A stretch of 41,644 nt of DNA from Flavobacteriaceae bacterium (GTDB taxonomy: Bacteria > Bacteroidota > Bacteroidia > Flavobacteriales > Flavobacteriaceae): positions 1-41,644 of the forward strand of contig JAQWFW010000022.1 of NCBI GenBank assembly GCA_029238515.1, written 5' to 3'. The position numbers and the translations under genes were made by a program. This document shows positions 7,941 through 16,480 of this stretch, in pieces; the stretch's first letter is position 1; each line of letters opens with the position of its first letter. Below the pieces are notes generated by a model that was given only the letters and a program-made list of their open reading frames with translations, did not search any database and was not told where the DNA came from.

Positions 7941-8029
7941 ACTCCCTTTCCCCTTTCCCAAGCTGTACACCAAAAAAAAATTAAAAAATATGTGACTTTT
8001 TACAAAAACATGGGTCTATAGTATTGAGG
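7941..8029 (+). repeat. Right copy of direct repeat flanking the ORF6N gene
   Basis: Second copy of the block order CTTTCCCAAGC, TACAC, A-run, TTAAAAAA, ATGTGACTTTTT, spacer, GGTCTATA, starting 6 bp after the ORF6N stop. It lies 620-621 bp downstream of the left copy. After the final GGTCTATA the sequence reads AGTATTGAGGG, where the left copy has the gene start. No gene begins directly after this copy. Confidence 0.8.
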
Positions 8030-8111
8030 GACCCCTATAAAGTTCACCTCGCTGGTTTACGAATCCTTTCGCGTTTCAAAATAAAAACCACGCAATAGAA
8101 ACAATACATCG

Positions 8112-8627
8112 ATGAGACTTAAAATTTGGCTAATCATAATAACTGCTAGTATCACCATTATTTCTTGTAATAAATCAACAGATAAGACTTCTCATAAAAC
8201 TATAGATGAGACTTCAAATTCAAATATATTTCCTAAAGAAAATAAAAAGTACCATAAGAGGTCAAAAAAAGAATTATTAGAGATTTGGAAATATATTGAT
8301 AGCAATTCAAACGATCGTGAATGGTCGATAATGTATAGAAACACATTAAATAGTATTTGTGAGAGAGGTTATCCTGAGAAGAAATCATATTGTAGTTGTG
8401 CATTAAGTCTTCTTGAGAAAAAGGTGCCAGCTGAATTCTTATTATCTCGTTCTGTAAATACACTTGCTTTTATGTTAGGTCGCGCATCAGCACAATATTG
8501 TGACCTAAATACAGCACACAACAACGTGTATAATCCATTGGCTACTTTATTACCTCCCATTGGCGCAAGCGTACACGCTTGTGTATTATCACCAACACAA
8601 GTGCACGAGCATAGATATTCGCGCTAG
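8112..8627 (+). CDS. Small predicted lipoprotein of unknown function
   Basis: 171-aa frame starting with a lipoprotein signal: KIWLIIITASITIISC with the acylated cysteine at residue 19, followed by a Ser/Thr/Lys-rich linker and a small domain with paired cysteines (ICERGYPEKKSYCSCALSLL). I do not recognise the family. The last 40 or so codons, from about NTAHNNVYNPLATLLPP onward, coincide with the palindrome-rich element at 8504-8648 and look like translated repeat rather than native protein, so the original C terminus may have been lost or replaced. The region is clearly AT-richer than the core genes around it. No promoter box was found. Confidence 0.55.
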   Translation: MRLKIWLIIITASITIISCNKSTDKTSHKTIDETSNSNIFPKENKKYHKRSKKELLEIWKYIDSNSNDREWSIMYRNTLNSICERGYPEKKSYCSCALSLLEKKVPAEFLLSRSVNTLAFMLGRASAQYCDLNTAHNNVYNPLATLLPPIGASVHACVLSPTQVHEHRYSR

Positions 8628-8648
8628 CGAGGGTAAAATTCCTAAATA
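8504..8648. repeat. Palindrome-rich element, possibly a cassette junction or miniature mobile sequence
   Basis: GC-rich, structured island in AT-rich DNA. It holds alternative hairpins: CAAGCGT (8566-8572) pairs with ACGCTTG (8575-8581), while CGCTTGTGT (8576-8584) pairs with ACACAAGTG (8595-8603) across a 10-nt loop. It also contains the perfect palindrome CGCTAGCG (8622-8629). The element is framed by CCTAAATA at 8504-8511 and again at 8641-8648. It covers the end of the lipoprotein frame and stops next to the serine-hydrolase start. Confidence 0.45.
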
Positions 8649-8649
8649 A

Positions 8650-9741
8650 ATGACAAAATATTTAACCGTAATTATTGGTATTATTCTTTCAAGTTGTTCG
8701 AATGGACAAAAGATTGCCATGAACGGAATTGAAAACACAAACAATGGAATTAATAAACAACAATCAGAACTAATATTTAACAACACAAAAACATTCCCAA
8801 ATAACACGCAAGTATCAATTGCAATAATTAAAAATGGTAACATTGACTTTACTGGTATTGAAAGAATAAGTGACAGCATAAAGTTAGTTGAAAATTACCA
8901 AGATGTTTTTGAAATAGGTTCTATAACTAAAGTGTTTACAGCAACATTATTATCAAATTTAATAAACAATCAGAAAATAAAATTGAATGATAACATTCAA
9001 GATTATCTTGATTTCAAAATTAATTTAGAAGAGAAGATAACTTTCAAAGAACTTGCTAATCACACTTCTGGCCTTCCAAGATTACCTTCAAATCTAAACT
9101 CTTTGGTTGAAGACCAAAACAATCCTTACAAAAACTACAACAAAGATAATCTCAAAGAATATTTAACGTCCGAAATCAAACTAAATCAAGAACCAGGACT
9201 TAAGTATGAATATTCTAATCTTGGTGCTGGAATTTTAGGATTTCAATTGGCCTTTATTTCTAACTCATCATATGAACTTCTACTGCAAGAAAAAAATTTT
9301 CAAAAATATAAAATGGGGAATTCTACAAGCAAAAGAAAAAACATAAAATCTAAACTTGTGAAAGGCTTAAAACCCAATGGAGAAATAACCTCGAATTGGG
9401 ATTTTGATGTTTTAGCGGGTGGTGGAGCAATTTTTTCCACAGTTGAAGATTTATCCAAATTTGCTTTAGCTCAATTTGATAAAAAGAATAATGAATTAAC
9501 TCTTACTCAAAAACCAACGTTCAAAGTAAATGAAAATAGGTCTTGGACGGCATATCTTAAAAGAAAAAATAGTGGAGAAATAATTTGGCACAATGGAGGA
9601 ACTGGAGGTTACACCTCCTCAATAGCATTAGATATAGAAAATAAAAATGGAATAATAATACTATCCAATATGTCAGCATTTAATAAGAAAATGGGGAATA
9701 TTGACCAATTATGTTTTAGACTTTTAAAAACATTAGATTAA
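8650..9741 (+). CDS. Secreted serine hydrolase (class C beta-lactamase/PBP-like fold), lipoprotein
   Basis: 363-aa member of the beta-lactamase/D-alanyl-D-alanine peptidase superfamily (Pfam Beta-lactamase type). The signal TVIIGIILSSC gives a lipobox cysteine at residue 16, so it is probably anchored in an outer or inner membrane leaflet. Catalytic motifs are S91-x-x-K94 (GSITKVFTA), Y188-x-N190 (YEYSNLGAGILG) and HNGGTGGYTSS near the end, which takes the place of the KTG box. Substrates of this family range from beta-lactams to D-peptides and esters and cannot be assigned here. The gene is markedly A-rich compared with the core genes on either side. It follows a palindromic element, consistent with acquisition. 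The start is the ATG at 8650; the stop lies 83 bp from the convergent symporter gene. Confidence 0.85.
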   Translation: MTKYLTVIIGIILSSCSNGQKIAMNGIENTNNGINKQQSELIFNNTKTFPNNTQVSIAIIKNGNIDFTGIERISDSIKLVENYQDVFEIGSITKVFTATLLSNLINNQKIKLNDNIQDYLDFKINLEEKITFKELANHTSGLPRLPSNLNSLVEDQNNPYKNYNKDNLKEYLTSEIKLNQEPGLKYEYSNLGAGILGFQLAFISNSSYELLLQEKNFQKYKMGNSTSKRKNIKSKLVKGLKPNGEITSNWDFDVLAGGGAIFSTVEDLSKFALAQFDKKNNELTLTQKPTFKVNENRSWTAYLKRKNSGEIIWHNGGTGGYTSSIALDIENKNGIIILSNMSAFNKKMGNIDQLCFRLLKTLD

Positions 9742-9824
9742 AAATAATGAAATGTCAATAATAACTTTAAGTAATAGCTAGTCCTCGCCTAACCTTCAAC
9801 AAGCTCAGTATAGACCTTTAAAAT

Positions 9825-11150
9825 TCACTTCACCTCTTCCCAATGGTCGTCCCAATCTTTGGGTTTTGGGGTATGGAGTTTACCTTCTAGCTTTGCAATA
9901 AGGGTAGATACCGTGGCATCACCGGTAACATTAATCACCGTGCGGCACATATCCAAAGGACGGTCTACAGCAAAAATAAGGGCAAGTCCTATGGCCAGTT
10001 TATCGGCAGGGAAACCTACAGATTCTAAAACAATCACCAACATCACCATCCCTGCGCCGGGTACTGCGGCACTACCAATGGAGGCCAACAAAGCCGTAAG
10101 GACAATCATCAGTTGGTCGGTAAACGTCAAATCGAAGTTTAGGGCTTGGGCAATAAAAACCGCCGCTACCGCCTGATATAAACTCGTTCCGTCCATATTA
10201 ATTGTTGCCCCTACAGGCAATACAAAACTGGACACTTCTTTATCTACACCCACATGTTCTTCTACACGTTCCATGGTCACAGGCAGCGTTGCTGCACTAC
10301 TGCTGGTCGAAAACGCCAATAATTGCGCAGGGCTGATTTGTTTTAAAAACCAAAATGGATTCTTTTTTACAACAATAGCTAAAACAATCAGATAAAAACA
10401 CACCATCAACAACAATCCCCCAACCACTACTGAAGCATAAAATAAAAGCGCATACAACAACTCTGGATCACCAGAGGACACTACCACATTGGCCAACAAT
10501 GCAAAAACAGCATAAGGAGCGGTTAACATAATCAAATCCACCATTTTAAGCACAACATCGTTGAGAGAATCAAAGACATCTTTAAGGGGTTTAGCACTTT
10601 TTTCGCCAATCAGTAACAAAGAAATTCCTAAAAAAATGGCCAAGAAAATCACTTGCAACATGAGCTTGTTGTTGCTCAAAGCCGAAAACGCATTTTCGGG
10701 AATCATATCCACCACAAAGTCCAACGGTCCACTTTGTTGTTGGCGTGTGGCTTCCGCAATTTTGCCTTGTACATTGCTGTTTGTGGCATAGGTTTCTGTA
10801 AGTTTTGAAATGGTTGCATCTGAAACCCCATCACCAGGGTTAAAAATATTAACCAACGTCAGTCCGATACTTATGGCAATGACGGTGGTAAGAACGTAAA
10901 TGACTATGGTTTTTATCCCAATGGACGCAAATTTTGAAATGTCTTTTAAATCGGAAATTCCTTTGATGAGCGAGGCCAAAATCAGAGGAACGGCGATGAG
11001 TTTTAGAAGTTTGACAAAAATTGTACCTAGAGGTTTAATCCAAGCCGTGATAAATGCAGTACCCCCTTCTACTTGAAGCATGACAAAGCCAAAGACAACA
11101 CCCAACAGCATGCCAATTAATATTTTCCAATGTAGGGCCAGAGATTTCAT
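9825..11150 (-). CDS. Dicarboxylate/amino acid:cation symporter (DAACS family)
   Basis: 441-aa inner-membrane symporter of the GltP/DctA family, which imports glutamate, aspartate or C4-dicarboxylates with protons or sodium. The N terminus LHWKILIGMLLGVVFGFVML starts a run of hydrophobic helices. The serine-rich re-entrant loop AFSTSSSAATLPVTMERVEE and the NMDGTSLYQAVAAVFIAQ helix are the family's substrate and ion-binding signatures. AVDRPLDMCRTVINVTGD near the C terminus completes the transport core. The length is usual. It lies 6 bp downstream of aroC on the same strand, so it is probably co-transcribed. The exact substrate is not resolved. Confidence 0.93.
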   Translation of the reverse strand: MKSLALHWKILIGMLLGVVFGFVMLQVEGGTAFITAWIKPLGTIFVKLLKLIAVPLILASLIKGISDLKDISKFASIGIKTIVIYVLTTVIAISIGLTLVNIFNPGDGVSDATISKLTETYATNSNVQGKIAEATRQQQSGPLDFVVDMIPENAFSALSNNKLMLQVIFLAIFLGISLLLIGEKSAKPLKDVFDSLNDVVLKMVDLIMLTAPYAVFALLANVVVSSGDPELLYALLFYASVVVGGLLLMVCFYLIVLAIVVKKNPFWFLKQISPAQLLAFSTSSSAATLPVTMERVEEHVGVDKEVSSFVLPVGATINMDGTSLYQAVAAVFIAQALNFDLTFTDQLMIVLTALLASIGSAAVPGAGMVMLVIVLESVGFPADKLAIGLALIFAVDRPLDMCRTVINVTGDATVSTLIAKLEGKLHTPKPKDWDDHWEEVK

Positions 11151-11156
11151 AATATG

Positions 11157-12221
11157 TTAGTGTTTTGAAAGTCGATTAAGGAGCGTAAAATCAGCCAAAA
11201 CCAAAGCGGCCATAGCTTCAACAATAGGCACTGCTCTAGGCACTACACAAGGGTCATGACGGCCTTTGCCTTGCATTTCTACTGCATTACCATCTTTATC
11301 AATAGTTTCTTGTGTTTGCATGACGGTGGCTACAGGTTTAAAAGCAACATTAAAATAGATATCCATGCCATTGCTGATCCCACCTTGAATTCCCCCAGAG
11401 TGGTTGGTTTGTGTGGAACCATCTGCATTAAAAGCATCGTTGTGTGCACTGCCTTTCATCTTAACACCCTCGAAACCAGAACCATATTCAAATCCTTTCA
11501 CCGCATTAATCGAAAGCATAGCTTTTCCCAACTGCGCATGGAGACGGTCAAATACGGGCTCGCCCAGTCCTACAGGCACATTTTTTATCACACAGGAAAC
11601 TGTTCCGCCTATGGTATCGCCTTCTTTACGGATGGCCTTAATTTTTTCAATCATTTGTTCAGCAATCGCTGAGTCTGGACAACGCACAGGGTTAGATTCT
11701 GTATTGGACAGATCCAATTCTTGATAATTTTTATCTAAAGAAATTGCACCCACTGATGAAGTGTATGCATTGATGCTGATGGTGTTTAAGAATTGCTTTG
11801 CAATAGCACCAGCAACAACTCTACAAGCTGTTTCTCTTGCCGAACTGCGTCCTCCTCCTCTATAGTCGCGCTGTCCGTATTTTTCGTTGTAGGTAAAATC
11901 GGCATGACTAGGACGGAAAACATCTTTGATATGGCTATAGTCTTTGGATTTTTGGTTGGTGTTTTTGATGATGAATCCAATAGGTATTCCAGTTGTGACA
12001 CCTTCAAAAATTCCTGATAGAAATTCAACGGTGTCTGGCTCTTTTCGTTGGGTTACAATCTTTGATTGCCCTGGCTTCCGACGATCCATTTCGTGCTGAA
12101 TGGCCTCAAAATCTATAGAAATTCCTGCGGGACATCCATCAATTACACCACCAATTGCCACACCGTGTGATTCACCAAAAGTTGTGACTTTAAATACCGA
12201 TCCAAAAGAATTTCCTGCCAT
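11157..12221 (-). CDS. aroC: Chorismate synthase
   Basis: Last step of the shikimate pathway: converts 5-enolpyruvylshikimate 3-phosphate to chorismate with reduced FMN. The 354 aa begin with [19 protein letters not shown] (signature 1), continue with [20 protein letters not shown] (signature 2), and end with [20 protein letters not shown] (signature 3). The basic and histidine residues of the active site are in place. The length is typical. On the minus strand it follows bshA by 57 bp and precedes the symporter by 6 bp. All hallmarks are intact. Confidence 0.98.
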   Translation of the reverse strand: MAGNSFGSVFKVTTFGESHGVAIGGVIDGCPAGISIDFEAIQHEMDRRKPGQSKIVTQRKEPDTVEFLSGIFEGVTTGIPIGFIIKNTNQKSKDYSHIKDVFRPSHADFTYNEKYGQRDYRGGGRSSARETACRVVAGAIAKQFLNTISINAYTSSVGAISLDKNYQELDLSNTESNPVRCPDSAIAEQMIEKIKAIRKEGDTIGGTVSCVIKNVPVGLGEPVFDRLHAQLGKAMLSINAVKGFEYGSGFEGVKMKGSAHNDAFNADGSTQTNHSGGIQGGISNGMDIYFNVAFKPVATVMQTQETIDKDGNAVEMQGKGRHDPCVVPRAVPIVEAMAALVLADFTLLNRLSKH

Positions 12222-12278
12222 AAAATTTAATTATTTTTCAATAGGAGGTAAAATTAATAAAACAAACTCTAGTAGACA

Positions 12279-13415
12279 CTAATTTGAGATACAATTTTTT
12301 AAAGCCATATGATAAACATCTTCATAAGCTGGAACGATTTTGTGAATATCAAATTTTTCAGCTGTGGTTTTTGCGCCTATTTTGAACTGTTCTAGTGTAG
12401 ACTCAGATTTGAGTATACTAATGGCGTTTTTGGCCATTTCATCTACTGCGCCAAATGGACTCAAATATCCTGAAACTCCAGCCACATTGACCTCTTTCAA
12501 CCCTCCGCTATCACTAGAAATTACAGGGACATTAGAAGCCATGGCCTCTAGAGCCGACAATCCGAAACTTTCTGTTTCTGATGGAAGGAGAAATAAATCA
12601 CTAAAGCACAAAATTTTGTTGACCTCGTTGGTATTGCCAAGAAAAACTACTTTTTCTTCGATATTGAGTGCAGCGCATAACTGTTCCGCCTTTTCGCGCT
12701 CGGGTCCCTCACCAATCATCATGAGCTTGGAGGGGATTTTCTTTTGAATGGCATCAAAAATTTTGATTACATCTGGAATTCGTTTGACCGCTCTAAAATT
12801 ACTCACATGAGTAATTACACGCTCATGCGGTTTGGCCAAAACATCACGACGACAATCTTTTTTTGTCGGTTTGTGCTTTTCTAAATCCACAAAATTTGGA
12901 ATAACAGTGATGTCTTTTTTTGTATTGAAAAGACGCTGTGTGTCTTCTTTCAAACTTTGAGAAACGGAAGTCACTGCATCGGATTTGTTGATGCTAAAGG
13001 TTACGGCAGTTTTGTAAAAAGGATGACTGCCTACAAGGGTAATATCCGTTCCGTGTAAAGTGGTTACAATAGGGAGTGTTATACCTTCTTCCAGAAGCAT
13101 TTTTTTAGCCATATACCCCGCATAAGCATGAGGAATGGCATAGTGTACATGAAGAACATCAATGTTATGCATTTTTACCATATCTACGATTTTGCTCGAC
13201 AGGGCCAGCTCGTAAGGTTGATAATGAAATAAGGGGTACTTTGGTACATTCACTTCATGAAAATGAACATTGGGACTTAAAAGCTCCAATCGAACTGGTT
13301 GTCTGTAGGTGATAAAGTGTACTTCATGACCCTTTCGGGACAATTCTAAGCCCAATTCGGTAGCCACAACGCCACTACCGCCAAAAGTTGGATAACATAC
13401 AATTCCTATTTTCAT
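12279..13415 (-). CDS. bshA: N-acetyl-alpha-D-glucosaminyl L-malate synthase
   Basis: First enzyme of bacillithiol synthesis: a GT4 glycosyltransferase joining GlcNAc from UDP-GlcNAc to L-malate. The 378 aa start IGIVCYPTFGGSGVVATELG, the glycine-rich loop characteristic of BshA. THVSNFRAVKRIPDVIKIF stands at the start of the second Rossmann domain. The GT4 E-x7-E segment appears in ETESFGLSALEAMASNVPVI. Bacillithiol is the main low-molecular-weight thiol in many Flavobacteriia, so the assignment fits the lineage. bshB and bshC are not in this window. The gene starts one base after the GH3/serine-hydrolase gene ends, so the two are probably one transcript. Confidence 0.94.
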   Translation of the reverse strand: MKIGIVCYPTFGGSGVVATELGLELSRKGHEVHFITYRQPVRLELLSPNVHFHEVNVPKYPLFHYQPYELALSSKIVDMVKMHNIDVLHVHYAIPHAYAGYMAKKMLLEEGITLPIVTTLHGTDITLVGSHPFYKTAVTFSINKSDAVTSVSQSLKEDTQRLFNTKKDITVIPNFVDLEKHKPTKKDCRRDVLAKPHERVITHVSNFRAVKRIPDVIKIFDAIQKKIPSKLMMIGEGPEREKAEQLCAALNIEEKVVFLGNTNEVNKILCFSDLFLLPSETESFGLSALEAMASNVPVISSDSGGLKEVNVAGVSGYLSPFGAVDEMAKNAISILKSESTLEQFKIGAKTTAEKFDIHKIVPAYEDVYHMALKNCISN

Positions 13416-13416
13416 T

Positions 13417-16320
13417 TTAGTCTATGATGGCTTTATAGATGAAGCGTTGTATTTCAGTTCTAATGTTTTCTTCAAGCAAGCGGTTGTTTTTAGAATCAGG
13501 GTAGGTTCTGTTCGACAAAAATACGTAAATAATTTCTTCCTCAGGATCGGCCCATGCATAGGTCCCTGTAAACCCAGAATGACCAAAACTGGTCATGGAG
13601 ATACAACCACAAGTTGGCCCTTCATCTTCAAGTTGGGGTTTGTCAAAACCAACTCCTCGTCTATTGTCTTCCTCACAAAAATAACAGGTATTAAAAGCGT
13701 CTATTGTACTTGGATTTAGATACTGCTTTCCACCATAAAAACCATGCTGAAGATACATTTGCATCAGCTTGGCAACATCATTGGCATTGCTAAAAAGCCC
13801 TGCATGTCCCCCAACACCATTTTGCATAGCAGCACCCATATCATGAACATAGCCATGAACAGTTTCAAACCTAAAATATGAATCGTCTTCCGTGGGAATG
13901 ATTTGATTTTTGCTAAACTTTTCTAATGGCAGATAAGTAGAAAAATTTGCACCTATAGACTTGTAGAAATGCTGATCTATGAGTTCGTTTAGGGGTTGAT
14001 CATAATAGCGCTCTATGAATTCTTTTAAAATATAGTAAGGCAAATCGCTGTAGTGGTATTCTTTTTCCTCCAAAAGCTCTGAATTTAGGATTTGTTGATG
14101 AATCGTATCGGTGAGGTCTTTGCGGAGAAACTTATCATCAGAAATTTGAATCGGATAATTTTTTGATTTTTTTGATTTAAAAAATTCTGGAATGGGCTTT
14201 TGAGAAACCGAATCGAGAGCCGATTTGTAAAATGGAATCCATGGTTTTAGGCGAGCAAAATGGGATAACATTTTTTTAAGCGTGATGCCTTCTTTATCTG
14301 TTCCCTTGTATTTTGGCAGTAGATCTCCTAAGCGATCTTCTAGAGTTATTATTCCTGATTCTACCAATTCCATAAGCAATGGTACTGTGACCAAAATTTT
14401 GGTAAGAGAGGCCAAATCATACACATTTTTTGAGCTTACCTTTTGAACTTTTTGGTAGGTGTGGTGACCAAAATTTTTGTTGTAGATGACTTTTCCTTTT
14501 CTTGCAACCAACAATTGAATCCCAGGAGTCATTTTGGCTGCAATTGCATGGTTGGCAAAAGAATCCAATTTGGACAACTTGAGGGTACTCATCCCCACAT
14601 GTTCGGGCTTTCCATAAGACAAACGGTCAAGTGTAGGAGAATCTATACCATGCCCCACATTAAATTTTGAAACACTTACAGGGAGTTTTCCTTTAGCGGA
14701 AAGACCACCAAAAATAATTTGTGCGGCAACTTGTTGAGAAATTTCACTGTTTTGATAAGCCATTAGAATACTTTCAATATTGGTGAATGATTTCAAATCT
14801 TCTAAAGCATAGGGCTTGGCAAAAACAGTCAAAACAACCTCATTGTTACGAGCAATTTCTTGCAGCCATACCAATTCTTTGTTTGAAAACTGATACGGTT
14901 TCCAAGGGCTTTCATCGGATTTATGAAATCCAATGACAACAGTATTGAATTGTTTTAAGTTTTGGATTAAATCATCTAAATTTTCTGATTCTACATGCAC
15001 AACTTCAGTGTAGTTTTGAAGGGTATTAAAAAATGTATCCCCCTTATCATCGCCTAAAGCAACATAAGCAATACGCCTCAATTCTAAGTCCCTAAGCGGT
15101 ACATTAGATTTTGAATTTTTTACTAAGGTATGTGCATTTTGCATCAATTGCTCGTACAATATATCGTCTTTAATACGGTTTAAATCTTGAATAAGATGTT
15201 CCGTTTGAATTGGCTGATACGCATGCAAACCAACTTTATATTTTGCACTCAAAATCTTTTTTACTGAATGCGCCAAGCGGTTTTCCGAGATTTGCCCTCG
15301 AATGACAGCGTAAGTTATTTTTTCTACGCCTTGAGCAACGTCATTGGACATCAACAACACATCGTTGCCTGCCAAAAAAGCTTGTACATCAATTTCGCCA
15401 GGAGTACTGAAATTTGAGGCCCCTTTCATGTCCAGTGCATCCGTGAAAATTAACCCCTCAAAATTAAGTTCTGTTTTTAAAAGTTCTGTGACTATTGGAT
15501 GCGACAATGAAGAAGGATAATTGGTTCTTGAATCCAAACTTGGTACATTGAGATGTGCAACCATAACACTGGACAATCCATTGGGAATCAATTCTTTATA
15601 AGGAAATAATTCGACATTCCGAATACGTCTTTTGTTGAAATTAACAGTGGGCAATGTTTTGTGAGAGTCTTTGTCAGTATCGCCATGACCTGGAAAATGT
15701 TTTGCATTGGCCAAAACACCTACGCTTTGCATGCCTTGCATGAAAGCCAAAGCTTTTTGGGTTACATTTGTTTTATCTTCTCCAAAAGAACGGTTGCCAA
15801 TAATTGGGTTTTTAGGATTGGTATTGATATCTACAACTGGAGCAAAATTGAAGTGAACCCCAAGACGCTTGCAATGCTCACCTATTTGTTGGCCAGTTTT
15901 TCTAATTAGTTCTAAATCTGATACTGCGCCTAAAGTCATGTTCCAAGGAAAGGCGTAAGTCGAATCTAAGCGCATACTCAGCCCCCATTCAGCATCCATA
16001 CCTACAAGCAGTGGAATTTTGGCATTGGCTTGAAGTTCATTATCCAAATGTGCCTGGCGAACAGGCCCACCTTTTGAATAAATAATTCCACCAATGTGCT
16101 GCTTTTTGATCAGGTTTAGCAGTTTTTCTTTTTGAAGATTTTTTTGTTCAGAAAATGCCTGAACCATAAACAATTGTCCAACTTTTTGTTTCAAGCTTAA
16201 AGTGTTATATACACTATCTACCCATTGCTTTTGTGCTTCAGAATCATGAGAAATAAGGGGCGATTGCGCAGATAACATACAGAGTTGAACTCCTAAAAAA
16301 ATAGATAATAAATAGCGCAT
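13417..16320 (-). CDS. Secreted GH3 glycosidase fused to a serine hydrolase (beta-lactamase-like) domain
   Basis: 967-aa two-domain envelope protein. A signal peptide (LLSIFLGVQLCMLSAQ) is followed by a GH3 domain of the NagZ/beta-N-acetylhexosaminidase kind: KHFPGHGDTDKDSHKTLP is the His/Asp loop and LIFTDALDMKGASN holds the catalytic aspartate. After a GH3 C-terminal-like linker, a beta-lactamase-fold domain starts near residue 590, with YDLASLTKILVTVPLL (S-x-x-K), YHYSDLPYYIL (Y-x-D/N) and FGHSGFTGT (H-x-G). A domain pair of glycosidase and D-peptidase/esterase suggests processing of peptidoglycan or cell-wall fragments. This fusion is seen in other Bacteroidota, but its substrate is not settled. 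It heads the minus-strand run leading into bshA with a 1-bp gap. Confidence 0.92.
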   Translation of the reverse strand: MRYLLSIFLGVQLCMLSAQSPLISHDSEAQKQWVDSVYNTLSLKQKVGQLFMVQAFSEQKNLQKEKLLNLIKKQHIGGIIYSKGGPVRQAHLDNELQANAKIPLLVGMDAEWGLSMRLDSTYAFPWNMTLGAVSDLELIRKTGQQIGEHCKRLGVHFNFAPVVDINTNPKNPIIGNRSFGEDKTNVTQKALAFMQGMQSVGVLANAKHFPGHGDTDKDSHKTLPTVNFNKRRIRNVELFPYKELIPNGLSSVMVAHLNVPSLDSRTNYPSSLSHPIVTELLKTELNFEGLIFTDALDMKGASNFSTPGEIDVQAFLAGNDVLLMSNDVAQGVEKITYAVIRGQISENRLAHSVKKILSAKYKVGLHAYQPIQTEHLIQDLNRIKDDILYEQLMQNAHTLVKNSKSNVPLRDLELRRIAYVALGDDKGDTFFNTLQNYTEVVHVESENLDDLIQNLKQFNTVVIGFHKSDESPWKPYQFSNKELVWLQEIARNNEVVLTVFAKPYALEDLKSFTNIESILMAYQNSEISQQVAAQIIFGGLSAKGKLPVSVSKFNVGHGIDSPTLDRLSYGKPEHVGMSTLKLSKLDSFANHAIAAKMTPGIQLLVARKGKVIYNKNFGHHTYQKVQKVSSKNVYDLASLTKILVTVPLLMELVESGIITLEDRLGDLLPKYKGTDKEGITLKKMLSHFARLKPWIPFYKSALDSVSQKPIPEFFKSKKSKNYPIQISDDKFLRKDLTDTIHQQILNSELLEEKEYHYSDLPYYILKEFIERYYDQPLNELIDQHFYKSIGANFSTYLPLEKFSKNQIIPTEDDSYFRFETVHGYVHDMGAAMQNGVGGHAGLFSNANDVAKLMQMYLQHGFYGGKQYLNPSTIDAFNTCYFCEEDNRRGVGFDKPQLEDEGPTCGCISMTSFGHSGFTGTYAWADPEEEIIYVFLSNRTYPDSKNNRLLEENIRTEIQRFIYKAIID

Positions 16321-16480
16321 AAATTGAGTTTTCAGATTTGATGAAAATACTATGCCAAAATACTATTTTCCTGCGAATTTCAGTAATCCATAAAATTATA
16401 ATTCAACAAATTCTTCGTCTTCGCTTCAATAAATAGTCATTTGGCACACATCTTGTTTCTAGTTCCTCAAAAATATTATT

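Noticed and set aside
8504-8648. Definite integron attC site or target-site duplication
   Set aside because: The CCTAAATA pair is short and could be chance in AT-rich DNA, and no integrase or canonical attC core sites were identified, so only a tentative structured element is reported.
12243-12248. AGGAGG Shine-Dalgarno-like motif on the plus strand
   Set aside because: No plus-strand start codon or gene follows; genes on both sides are on the minus strand.
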